Origin: JBHENN01 sp046262015
GTDB taxonomy: Bacteria; Actinomycetota; CADDZG01; WHSQ01
Reading direction: 5' to 3'
DNA: 45,719 bases
NCBI GenBank assembly: GCA_046262015.1
Contig: JBHENN010000042.1
Span: 1 to 45,719, forward strand
Made by a program: the position numbers and the translations under genes. A model generated the notes under the pieces. That model did not search any database. It worked only from the letters and a program-made list of their open reading frames with translations, and was not told the origin of the DNA. Positions 15,825-23,852 of this stretch are shown in pieces (the stretch's first letter is position 1; each line of letters starts with the position of its first letter).

Positions 15825-16721
15825 CTACGTCACCTGCTGGCGCCGGCCCGACAGCACCGCGACGTATACCGCCGCGATGACGAGAGCCGTGCCGGCGAGC
15901 AGCTCCCACGTCACCGGCTCGTCCGCGATCACGGTTCCCAAGCTGACCGCCACCACGGGCATCAGCGCCAGGGCGTAGACGCTCGCGGACGCGGTCCATG
16001 TCTTGATGACGAACAGGAACAGGCCGAAGAGCCCGACCGACCCGACGACGACCAGATACACGAGCACGAGCCACGTGCGGCCGAGCCGTGGCATCGTCCA
16101 TGCCTCTCCCAGCACCAGCGACGTCGGCGCAAGGAACAAGGCGCCGATCCCCATCCCCACGGCGTTGGTGGTCACCGGGTGCGCTTGGGGGAAACCCTTG
16201 ATCACGACGCTCGACTCGGCGATGGCCACCACGGCGAGCAGAGCGGCGATCAGATAGCGGGGGCTGAGGTCGCCACCGAGCGAGCGGATCGACACGAGGC
16301 CGATGCCCGCGATCGCCAGACAGCCACCGAGGATCCCGGGCAGCGAGAAGCGTTCCTGGCCGTGAACGACCGCGAGGGCCAGCGTCACCAGGGGTGAGGC
16401 CGCGACGATCACGGAGGTCGTGCCGGCACTAAGTCCCACGAGCGCGTAGTAGAGGAGACCGTAGGCGAGGCCGAACCCCATCAGGCCCCAGATCCCCGCC
16501 CCGACCGCCTCGGCTCCGTGGGGTAGTGGCAGCCGTCGGAGCCTGGTCACGGCCAACAGGAACAGCGCGGCCGTCGCGAACCGCACCGTGGCTCCGAACA
16601 GCGGGGCGAGGTCCTCGTTGCTGTACCTGACCGCCAGGAAGTTGGTCCCGCCGATCACCACCGCAGCCACGAACGCGCCGAGGGTGGCGCGGCTCGGGTT
16701 GCGCTCCACGGTGGGGACCAT
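15825..16721 (-). CDS. EamA/DMT-family transporter
   Basis: 298 residues with about ten hydrophobic helices arranged as two five-helix EamA repeats, the drug/metabolite transporter fold (RhaT/YdcZ-like). First repeat begins AFVAAVVIGGTNFLAVRYS and includes GLLYYALVGLSAGTTSVIVAASPL, a conserved EamA segment; the second ends DEPVTWELLAGTALVIAAVYVA, also a signature. Likely exports a small metabolite such as an amino acid; substrate not deducible. ATG 16721 is chosen over the ATG 24 codons upstream because the longer form would run past the divergent pilT start. It converges tail-to-tail with the Ig-like protein gene (34 bases). Confidence 0.85.
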   Translation of the reverse strand: MVPTVERNPSRATLGAFVAAVVIGGTNFLAVRYSNEDLAPLFGATVRFATAALFLLAVTRLRRLPLPHGAEAVGAGIWGLMGFGLAYGLLYYALVGLSAGTTSVIVAASPLVTLALAVVHGQERFSLPGILGGCLAIAGIGLVSIRSLGGDLSPRYLIAALLAVVAIAESSVVIKGFPQAHPVTTNAVGMGIGALFLAPTSLVLGEAWTMPRLGRTWLVLVYLVVVGSVGLFGLFLFVIKTWTASASVYALALMPVVAVSLGTVIADEPVTWELLAGTALVIAAVYVAVLSGRRQQVT

Positions 16722-16765
16722 AGCAATGCGCCCGGTAACTCGGTCGGTAACCCGACGAACGTGGG

Positions 16766-16771
16766 TAATGT
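16766..16771 (+). promoter_or_regulatory. -10 box of pilT (leaderless start at 16778)
   Basis: TAATGT, five of six matches to TATAAT counted with one substitution at position 3, ends 6 bases before ATG 16778. The GTG at 16761 lies upstream of the predicted transcript start. Confidence 0.45.
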
Positions 16772-16777
16772 TGCTCC

Positions 16778-18107
16778 ATGTCAGATCGGCCATCGGTGCC
16801 CCCCGACGTGGAACGTGCCTGGGAGGGCAGCGCCCCTCCCGCTCCGCCCGGGGGTGGTACGCCCCTCGAACGCTCCGGAGGGACGAGGCGCGCCGCCCTC
16901 GCCGGCGGAAGCCGCACCGGCGCCGGGGGTCGTGGCGCCCTCCGGGGTGGCCGCCGGGGGGAGTCCCGAGAGCTCCGAGCCCCTAGCCGCCGACGCCGAC
17001 CTTCCGCCCCTTCCGACCCGGCCGGATGGGAGCCTCGACATCGACGACCTCCTGAGGTACTGCGTCGACGTGAAGGCGTCCGACCTCCACGCGAAGGCCG
17101 GCGCGCCGCCGACGATCCGGATCAGCGGGCTGCTGAGGCCGCTGGACTTCGGCATCCTCGGGCCCGACCAGGCTCAGGCACTCGCATTCCCCATGATGGA
17201 AGAGAAGCAGCGCGCCGAGCTCGAGGAGAAGGGCGAGGTCGACTTCGCGTACTCGCTCTCGGGGGTGGGTCGTTTCCGCGTCAACGTCCACCGTCAGCGG
17301 GGCAGCCTCGGGATCGCGGCGCGCCGGATCCTCCCCAACGCCCCCGATTTCGGTCAGCTCCGGCTACCCCCGGTGGTCGAGCAGCTGGCGAACGAGCATC
17401 GCGGCCTGCTGCTGATCACGGGGCCGACCTCGTCGGGGAAGACGACGACGTGCGGAGCGATCGTCAAGCACATCAACCAGACGCGCCGGTGCCACATCGT
17501 GACGATCGAGGACCCGATCGAGATCCTTCACCGCGACGAGCTCGCGATCGTCACGCAGCGGGAGGTCGGTCAGGACACCATGACGTTCCAGCTCGCCTTG
17601 CGGGCGGCGATGCGTCAGGATCCCGACGTCATCTTCGTCGGAGAGATCCGCGACACGGAGACGGTCTCGGCCGCTCTCCAGGCGGCGGAAACGGGCCACT
17701 TCGTGATCGCGACGATGCACACGACCGACGTCGTCGAGACAATCAACCGGGTCGTCGACTTCTTCCCCGCACATCAGCAGAAGCAGGTGAGGGTTGCGCT
17801 CGCCGGCTCGATGGTGGGCGTGATGACCCAGCGTCTGTTGCCCAAGGTCGGGGGCGGCCGCGCTCCGGCGCTCGAGGTCATGGTCTCCAACGGACGTATC
17901 CGTGACTGCATCATCGACCCCGAGAAGACCCACGAGATCCACGACATCGTGCAGGCGTCGGGGTTCTACGGGATGCAGACGTTCGACCAGTCCCTGATCG
18001 GGCTCTACCAGGAGGGCATGGTCACTCTCGACGAAGCCAAGTCCGCGGCCAACTCGCCGCACGACTTCCAGCTCGCTCTGAAGCAGGCCGGCATCATCGA
18101 CACCTAG
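16778..18107 (+). CDS. pilT: PilT-type retraction ATPase, probable frameshift in N-terminal linker
   Basis: Secretion ATPase of the type IV pilus retraction family. From DIDDLLRYCVDVKASDLH onward the domain is intact: Walker A GPTSSGKTTT, the HIVTIEDPIE aspartate box, Walker B RQDPDVIFVGEIRD and the His box MHTTDVVETINRV. Only the Pro/Ala-rich N-terminal linker is unclear. The promoter-supported ATG 16778 reads MSDRPSVPPDVERAWEG in one frame, while the linker next to the ATPase (GAPPSPAEAAPAPG onward) is in another; a one-base shift between about 16850 and 16890 would join them. Otherwise translation begins at an in-frame GTG (16761 or later). The span is therefore not a multiple of three. 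No other pilus gene is nearby. Confidence 0.85.
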
Positions 18108-18125
18108 TGCCCCGGTGGGTCCGGG

Positions 18126-20537
18126 TCAGCACGACCGGCGCGTGTCGCGGCCGGGGCCTCCGTGGCACACGTCCGCTCCCGCACCGCCGAGGAGGACGTC
18201 TTTTCCGAACCCGCCGAAGAGACGGTCCCAACCCATCCCCCCGCGCAGGGCGTCATGGCCGTCGCCGCCCTGGAGCACGTCTGCCTGCTCCCCGCCGCGG
18301 AGGCGCAGATCCGAAGCCGGGGCCGAGCTTCCGTCACCACTAGCCAGGACCTGGTCCCGCCCCCCGTCTCCGGTGGCGATGACGGTGATATCGACCCCGT
18401 CGGGTACGTCGATCGCGATGTGGTCGTCGCCCCGGCCGCCGTGAAGACGGATCGTGCCCCCACCGGCTCCCGGCGCGACCGACAGGGTGATCGTGTCGGC
18501 GCCTCTGCCGCCGTTGACCTCGACCACACGCCCGTCCGCGGCCGCGGCCGTGACCTCCACCGCGATCGAGTCGTCCCCTCTTCCGGCGGCGATGGTGGAC
18601 GACCCGCTCGAGCTTCCCGATACGACCTGGATCGAGTCTGCTCCGGCCTTGCTCTCGACGTCGCACCTACCGACGGCGACCGAGTCGGCACCGCCAGTGC
18701 CCGTCTCGGTGCCACCGGCGGCGGGGCAGTCCCCCTCGTAGGGGCGGCCCTCGACGAGCACGGAATCCTCGTCGTTCTCGAAGTCCGGGTCGTAGTTGGA
18801 CGTCCTCGCCCAGGCACTGTTCCAGATCTCGTAATCGGTCGTGCGGGTCACGGTGATCGTGATCCTCGTGGTGGCTCCGCTCGCCATGGACCCCATCTCG
18901 CACGACACGCTCCGGTCCCCGTAGAAGCTGGGACGGTCGCTCTCGGGAGCCAGCGGTTGGGGACCGTCCCCGCTGAACGTGCAGACCGCAGCGGGGTCGC
19001 TCGTGGCGACCGCTACGAAGTCAGTCCCATAGGGGAGGTGATCGATAACGGTCACGTCATCTGCCTGCGACGGCCCTAGGTTGCTGACATCAAGGGTGAA
19101 GTCGAAGTCCGTGCCCACCTCGGGCGTGGCGGGGGCGGTCATGACCAGGGCGGTGTCCGCCGGCCTGGACTTGTCCGGACCGATCCAGAGATCGGCGTAG
19201 TTGTTGTCGTAGTTGGGCTCGTAGTTGGACGACGAGACCCATGCGCTGTTCCACAGCTCCCGCGCGCCGGTCCTGGTCACGGTGAGCGTCACAACGGCGG
19301 ACCGGTCCACCGCGAGCGAGCCGAGAGAGCAGTGGACGCCGTTGCCGTAGACGGGATAGTAGGAGACGCCATCGGGGCTCGAAGGCGCCCCTCCTCCGTC
19401 CACCGGTTGGCCGCCACCGTCGCTCGAGCAGCTCTCCGCCGGCGTCACGCTTACCAGGTCGAGCTCGGGCGGGAGGGAGTCCGATAGCCACACGTCGCCT
19501 ACAGCCGACGGCCCTCGGTTGGTGACGGTGAGCGTGAGGTCGAAGGTGTCGCCGACGACGGGGGTCTCGGCCGGTCCGCGCAGATCCAGATCCAGGTCCG
19601 AAGTGACCGAGGGATCCGCCGCGATCGAATAGCTCCCGTAGTCATTGTCGTAGTTGTCGTCGTAGTTGGACGCCTGTACCCACGCGTCCGCCCAGATCTC
19701 CCACGCCGTGGTGCGGACGGCGGTGAAGCTGATCTTCAGCGAGGACCCCGCGGGGATCGTCGCGAGGTCGCACACGACCTCCCCGTAGCCGCCTTCGGGG
19801 TGTTCTTCGATACGGCAGATGTCGCCGGCGCGGCCCGACTCGAAGCTCGTGACATCGAGCCCGTAGGGCACCGGGCTGACGAAGGTCGCGCCCGTGGCGG
19901 CCGACGGTCCCGCGTTCGAGACGGTGGCCGAGTAGCTGAATGCGGCGCCGACCTCGGGGGAGGGAGGACCGGTCATCGTCACGCCGACGTCGACCGGGTT
20001 CGACGTGTCGGGCTCGAGGTAGAGCTCGAAGTAGTTGTCGTCGTAGTTGGGGTCCTCGGCGCTCGAGCCGACCCAGGCGCTGTTGTACGCGGCTCGTCCG
20101 CTCACGCGTTTCAGCGTCAGCGTCACCGTCCTGGTCTCTCCGGTGTCGAGCGTGCCGAACGTGCAGCTCACGCCGCCGCCTCCGCGGCTACCCGGACCGG
20201 TGTCGCCACCGTCTGATCCCTCGGTTCCGCTCTTCGGATAGGCCTGCGCCATCGCCTCGTCGTTCCCGCAGACGTCGGCGGGATCGGACGACGACACCGC
20301 TTGCACCTCGAGCTCGGGCGAGACGTAGTCGGAGAACGCCGCGTCGGGAGCCGCGTCGGGCCCGGAGTTGGCGATCGAGAAGCTGATCTGGAAGACGTCC
20401 CCCACCAGAGGGGTTGCCGGCACGTCGCGTGGGGTCAGCGACAGGTCGGCGGACGACGGGGTCTGCGCCGCAGCCGGAGGGGCGAGGAGGATCACCGTGG
20501 TGGAAAGCGCCACCAGGGCGGAGCGGCGAGCGGTCAT
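18126..20537 (-). CDS. Secreted DUF11-repeat protein with C-terminal RTX calcium-binding repeats
   Basis: 803 residues. Signal peptide (SALVALSTTVILLAPPAAAQ), then four DUF11/CARDB-like beta-sandwich repeats of about 150 residues (roughly 25-175, 178-325, 330-480, 485-630). Each has the strand F.(I/V)SN.GPS and ends in a motif such as NSAWVSSSNYEPNYDNNY, rich in Asn, Asp and Tyr. The last about 150 residues contain hemolysin-type nonapeptides (GGRGDDHI, GGMGWDRLFGG, GGAGADVCHGG) that form a calcium-binding beta-roll. Likely a calcium-dependent adhesin or S-layer-like protein. ATG 20537 has GAGG about 8 bases upstream. The C-terminus is Cys-containing (DVCHGG; RRSC). Convergent with pilT, 18 bases apart. 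Confidence 0.85.
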   Translation of the reverse strand: MTARRSALVALSTTVILLAPPAAAQTPSSADLSLTPRDVPATPLVGDVFQISFSIANSGPDAAPDAAFSDYVSPELEVQAVSSSDPADVCGNDEAMAQAYPKSGTEGSDGGDTGPGSRGGGGVSCTFGTLDTGETRTVTLTLKRVSGRAAYNSAWVGSSAEDPNYDDNYFELYLEPDTSNPVDVGVTMTGPPSPEVGAAFSYSATVSNAGPSAATGATFVSPVPYGLDVTSFESGRAGDICRIEEHPEGGYGEVVCDLATIPAGSSLKISFTAVRTTAWEIWADAWVQASNYDDNYDNDYGSYSIAADPSVTSDLDLDLRGPAETPVVGDTFDLTLTVTNRGPSAVGDVWLSDSLPPELDLVSVTPAESCSSDGGGQPVDGGGAPSSPDGVSYYPVYGNGVHCSLGSLAVDRSAVVTLTVTRTGARELWNSAWVSSSNYEPNYDNNYADLWIGPDKSRPADTALVMTAPATPEVGTDFDFTLDVSNLGPSQADDVTVIDHLPYGTDFVAVATSDPAAVCTFSGDGPQPLAPESDRPSFYGDRSVSCEMGSMASGATTRITITVTRTTDYEIWNSAWARTSNYDPDFENDEDSVLVEGRPYEGDCPAAGGTETGTGGADSVAVGRCDVESKAGADSIQVVSGSSSGSSTIAAGRGDDSIAVEVTAAAADGRVVEVNGGRGADTITLSVAPGAGGGTIRLHGGRGDDHIAIDVPDGVDITVIATGDGGRDQVLASGDGSSAPASDLRLRGGEQADVLQGGDGHDALRGGMGWDRLFGGFGKDVLLGGAGADVCHGGPGRDTRRSC

Positions 20538-20708
20538 GGCGAGTACCTCGTTCTCGAAGGGGGACCTCTGCCCGGGCCCATCACGTCTATCAGAGACCGT
20601 CGGCCCCCGAAAGGTTCCCGTGATGTCCTCATCGACCGTCGGACCTCTCTCCTTGACCACCACCCCCGGCAACGGTTCCGGCGCCCGGTGACTAGGCTGG
20701 GCGCTCCG

Positions 20709-21566
20709 ATGCCCATCTACGAGATGCTCAGCGAGGTCCCGGACCCCCTCGCCCCCACCTTGATCGTGTCGTTCGAAGACTGGGTCGATGCGGGGGGAGC
20801 CGGTTCGACCGCGGCCCGCCATATCGCCGCCGACGGCGAGGTCGTGGCTACCTTCGATCCCGACGCGATGTACGACTACAGAAGCCACCGGCCCGTCCTC
20901 GACATCGTCGACGGCGCGCCTAAGCGCTTGGATATGCCCCGTATGACGCTGACGCGGCGACGTCTTCCCGAGCGGGACCTGTTCGTCCTTACGGGCCCCG
21001 AGCCCGATTACCGGTGGAACGAGTTCGCGTCGGACGTGAGAGAGGTTGCCTTGCGCGCGGGGATAGTCGAGCACGTCAGCCTCGGCGCCATCCCAGCCGC
21101 GGTCCCGCACACCGCGCCGACACCGGTGATGATGACGGCGTCGAGCGAAGACCTGATGCAGGGGGCGCCTCCGACCCAGGGGCTGCTGCGAGTGCCGGCC
21201 GCGGCGGTGAGCTTGATCGAGTGGACCCTCGCCGAGTCGGGGATCCCGGCGGTCGGCTTCTGGGCCCAGGTCCCGCATTACGCGACCCCTTACGCGGCCG
21301 GCGCCATCGCATTGGTGCGGCGCGTCGAGAGCCATCTGTCGGTGACGATCGGCGCGGGCGCCCTCGAAGACGACGCGCAGGTGCAGCGAAAGGCTCTACA
21401 GGAGTTGTTCGCGGCGAACCCCGAGGCCGGCGCCTATCTCGAGCGGCTCGAGAACCTTATCGGCGAGCAGGCGATCCCCCCTGCTGAGAACATCGCGGAA
21501 GAGGTCGAGCGCTTCCTGCGCAACCAGCGACGAGGTGACGCGGGCCCAACCCCTTTCAGTCCCTGA
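20709..21566 (+). CDS. PAC2-family protein (proteasome assembly chaperone-like)
   Basis: 285 residues. Begins LSEVPDPLAPTLIVSFEDWVDAGGAGSTA, the N-terminal strand-helix of the PAC2 superfamily, with later hallmarks GAIPAAVPHTAP, TPVMMTASS, the GLLRVPAAAVSLIEW loop and GFWAQVPHYATPYAAGA. In actinobacteria these proteins resemble eukaryotic and archaeal proteasome assembly chaperones and often occur beside Pup-proteasome genes; none is seen here. A C-terminal helical region (ERLENLIGEQ..NIAEEVERFL) may form a coiled coil. Cytoplasmic. TAGGCT (20693-20698) is a possible -10, 10 bases before the ATG. Confidence 0.85.
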   Translation: MPIYEMLSEVPDPLAPTLIVSFEDWVDAGGAGSTAARHIAADGEVVATFDPDAMYDYRSHRPVLDIVDGAPKRLDMPRMTLTRRRLPERDLFVLTGPEPDYRWNEFASDVREVALRAGIVEHVSLGAIPAAVPHTAPTPVMMTASSEDLMQGAPPTQGLLRVPAAAVSLIEWTLAESGIPAVGFWAQVPHYATPYAAGAIALVRRVESHLSVTIGAGALEDDAQVQRKALQELFAANPEAGAYLERLENLIGEQAIPPAENIAEEVERFLRNQRRGDAGPTPFSP

Positions 21567-21605
21567 GCGCGATCTAACGGGAGGCTGGTACTCCAAGAGC
21601 ACGGC

Positions 21606-22472
21606 TCACTTGACCGAGCCGGCCAGCAGTCCTTGCACGAAATAGCGCTGGAATGAGAAGAACACGACCAAGGGCACGATCATCGACAGGAACGCGGCCG
21701 GCGCGATGACGTCGAGATTGCCGCCGAACGCGCGAAGCTCCTGCTGGATCGCCACCGTGATCGGGATCTGATCGGCACCCGTGAACACCAGGGCCACCAA
21801 CAGGTCGTTCCACGTCCATAGGAACTGGAAGATCAGCAGGGATGCGATCGCCGGCATACCAAGCGGAAGAACGATCTTCGTGAAGATCCCCAACTCGGAT
21901 GCGCCGTCGATGCGCGCCGCTTCGAGCAGCTCGTGTGGCAGTCCGATGAAGAAGTTGCGCAACAGGAATATGGCGAACGGCAGCCCGAACGCGATGTGGA
22001 AGAACACCGCGGCCGGGATCGTCCCGAAGATGCCGATGTTGCCGAACAGCCTCGAGACGGGGAGTAGCGCCATCTGGAGCGGAACGATCAGGAGGGCGAC
22101 GACGAGCAGGAAGAGGGGCTCCCGTCCCCTGAAATCCATCCACGCGAACGCGTACGCAGCCAGCGATGCGATCAGCACGACGAAGATCGAGGTCGGGACC
22201 GTGATGTAGATCGTATTCAGGAACGACCTGACCAACGTCTCGTTGTCGAGGATGCCCCGGTAGTTGTCCAGCGTGAGACCCAGCGGCTCTGAGAACACCG
22301 TCCACCAGCCCGACGCGGCGATGTCGGGCGCCGGGCGGAAGCTCGTGACCAGCAAGCCGAACGTCGGGGTGATCCAGAACAGGGTCATGAGGAGCAAGAA
22401 GAGATGGAGCGGTCCGCGCGCGACCATGCGGGACAGGCGAGAGGACCGGGGTTCGTAGCCGGCGGTCGCCAT
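21606..22472 (-). CDS. Carbohydrate ABC transporter permease (MalG/AglG-like)
   Basis: 288 residues with six membrane helices. The cytoplasmic EAA loop, where the ATPase docks, reads EAARIDGASELGIFTKIVLPL (residues about 185-205). N-terminal SFRPAPDIAASGWWTVF and LDNYRGILDN are typical of the MalG/AglG branch. It forms the second half of the channel with the permease encoded upstream; stop and start codons overlap (TGATG), so the two are translationally coupled and made in equal amounts. Last gene of the operon ATPase-binding protein-permease-permease. Alpha-glucosides are the likeliest substrates by resemblance; not proven. Confidence 0.88.
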   Translation of the reverse strand: MATAGYEPRSSRLSRMVARGPLHLFLLLMTLFWITPTFGLLVTSFRPAPDIAASGWWTVFSEPLGLTLDNYRGILDNETLVRSFLNTIYITVPTSIFVVLIASLAAYAFAWMDFRGREPLFLLVVALLIVPLQMALLPVSRLFGNIGIFGTIPAAVFFHIAFGLPFAIFLLRNFFIGLPHELLEAARIDGASELGIFTKIVLPLGMPAIASLLIFQFLWTWNDLLVALVFTGADQIPITVAIQQELRAFGGNLDVIAPAAFLSMIVPLVVFFSFQRYFVQGLLAGSVK

Positions 22473-23821
22473 CAGCCTTCGTCCCTGCGGAACCGTCGGA
22501 TGTTGAGGATCATTATGGGTATCACGAGGATGAAGAGCAGGACCGCCACCGTGCTCCCGATCCCGTATTGGCCTCCGCTGAACGTGGTCTTGTACATCTC
22601 CAGGGCGATGACGTTCGCCTCGTCCTGCGACGCGCCGGGCGCGGTCACCAGCACGATGTCGAAGATCTTGAGCACGTTTATGAGCATCGTTACGAACACG
22701 ACACCGAGCACCGGCGCCAGGAGCGGCAACGTCACGAAGCGGAACGTCTGCCACTCGGTCGCCCCGTCCACCCGGGCCGCCTCGAGCACGTCGCGAGGGA
22801 GCGCGGCGAGGCCCGCTCCTATGACCACGACCGCGAACCCTGCCCACATCCAGCTGAACGCAGCGATGATCGCGGGCGTCACCAAGCCGGGACCGAGCCA
22901 GGAGATGCCCTCGAACCCGCGCGCGAAGGTGGATTCCGCGACCCGGGCGGTGAACGGGCCTTCGCCCACATCGGCGAACGTGACGCGTCCATCCGCCCCC
23001 GTCGAGGCGGCCGCGACCACCTCGCCGTCCGCGCCGACCAGCTCCACCTCCGCCCCGGGCAGCCCGAGCTCGTCGGTCTCCACCTCGCCGACGGTTCCAC
23101 CACCCGGTTTGAAGTCCCGCCAGACGACCACGCCGACCTCACCGGCGGCCACATCCGGTTCGATCGAGGCTTGCCGGGCCTCGAGGGGCACGTCATCTTC
23201 GGCGATACCGGTCAGGCCTATCTGCGCGATCTCGCCTGCACCCACGGGCGTCGTCGCGCTGATCGCTCCGCCCGGAGACTGCTCCAGGCCCACGTCGGGT
23301 GGCGGTACCGCATCGGGATAGGCACCGGGGCCGCTGAAGGTGTTCGTCACGAGGCCTACGGCGGCGTTGACGAAGCCCTTATGGGGCTCGGGGTCGTACA
23401 TGACGCGCCAGATGACGCCGGTGGCGAGGAACGAGATCGCCATGGGCATGAAGACGATGATCTTGATCGCCGTCGAGTAGCGCACCCGCTCGGTCAGCAC
23501 GGCGAACACGAGCCCGAGCCCGGTGATGATCGCCGGCGCGGTCGCAACCCATATGAGGTTGTTCTTGATCGCCGTCCTGATTCGGGCGGTCTCGGCGATC
23601 TCTTTGTAGTTGTCGATCCCGACGAAGCTGCCCGCCGAGCTGCGGAAGCTCTGCCCGATCGTGTCGAGCGTCGGATAGAGCACGAGGGCCCCTACGAACA
23701 GCAGGGTCGGAGCAAGGAAGAGCAACGCGAGCCATCTCTTGGCACCCCCGGGAGGCGGCTCGAGGCTTATCCCCGATCGCCGTCGTCGTTTGACGCCGAC
23801 ATCCGCGGCCGTTGCCGCCAT
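22472..23821 (-). CDS. Carbohydrate ABC transporter permease (MalF/AglF-like) with inserted extracellular domain
   Basis: 449 residues, well above the about 300 usual for this branch. TM1 (about 31-50), TM2 and TM3 (to about 141) are followed by an extra segment of about 145 residues (about 160-305) and then TM4-TM6. The insert holds a small beta-sandwich-like stretch, LPGAEVELVGADGEVVAAAS then GRVTFADVGEGPFTARV, like carboxypeptidase-regulatory or SdrD-type Ig modules. The EAA motif EAARVDGATEWQTFRFVTLPL (about 347-367) is normal. By topology the insert faces outside, near where the binding protein docks. The ATG is 31 bases after the binding-protein stop. Confidence 0.87.
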   Translation of the reverse strand: MAATAADVGVKRRRRSGISLEPPPGGAKRWLALLFLAPTLLFVGALVLYPTLDTIGQSFRSSAGSFVGIDNYKEIAETARIRTAIKNNLIWVATAPAIITGLGLVFAVLTERVRYSTAIKIIVFMPMAISFLATGVIWRVMYDPEPHKGFVNAAVGLVTNTFSGPGAYPDAVPPPDVGLEQSPGGAISATTPVGAGEIAQIGLTGIAEDDVPLEARQASIEPDVAAGEVGVVVWRDFKPGGGTVGEVETDELGLPGAEVELVGADGEVVAAASTGADGRVTFADVGEGPFTARVAESTFARGFEGISWLGPGLVTPAIIAAFSWMWAGFAVVVIGAGLAALPRDVLEAARVDGATEWQTFRFVTLPLLAPVLGVVFVTMLINVLKIFDIVLVTAPGASQDEANVIALEMYKTTFSGGQYGIGSTVAVLLFILVIPIMILNIRRFRRDEG

Positions 23822-23852
23822 CGCGTGCCCTTCCTCCTTACGGGCTCCCTCG

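Noticed and set aside
20538..21335. N-terminal extension of the DUF11/RTX gene to 21335
   Set aside because: The extra 266 codons are antisense to the PAC2 gene, while the signal peptide begins at 20537 with a ribosome-binding site.
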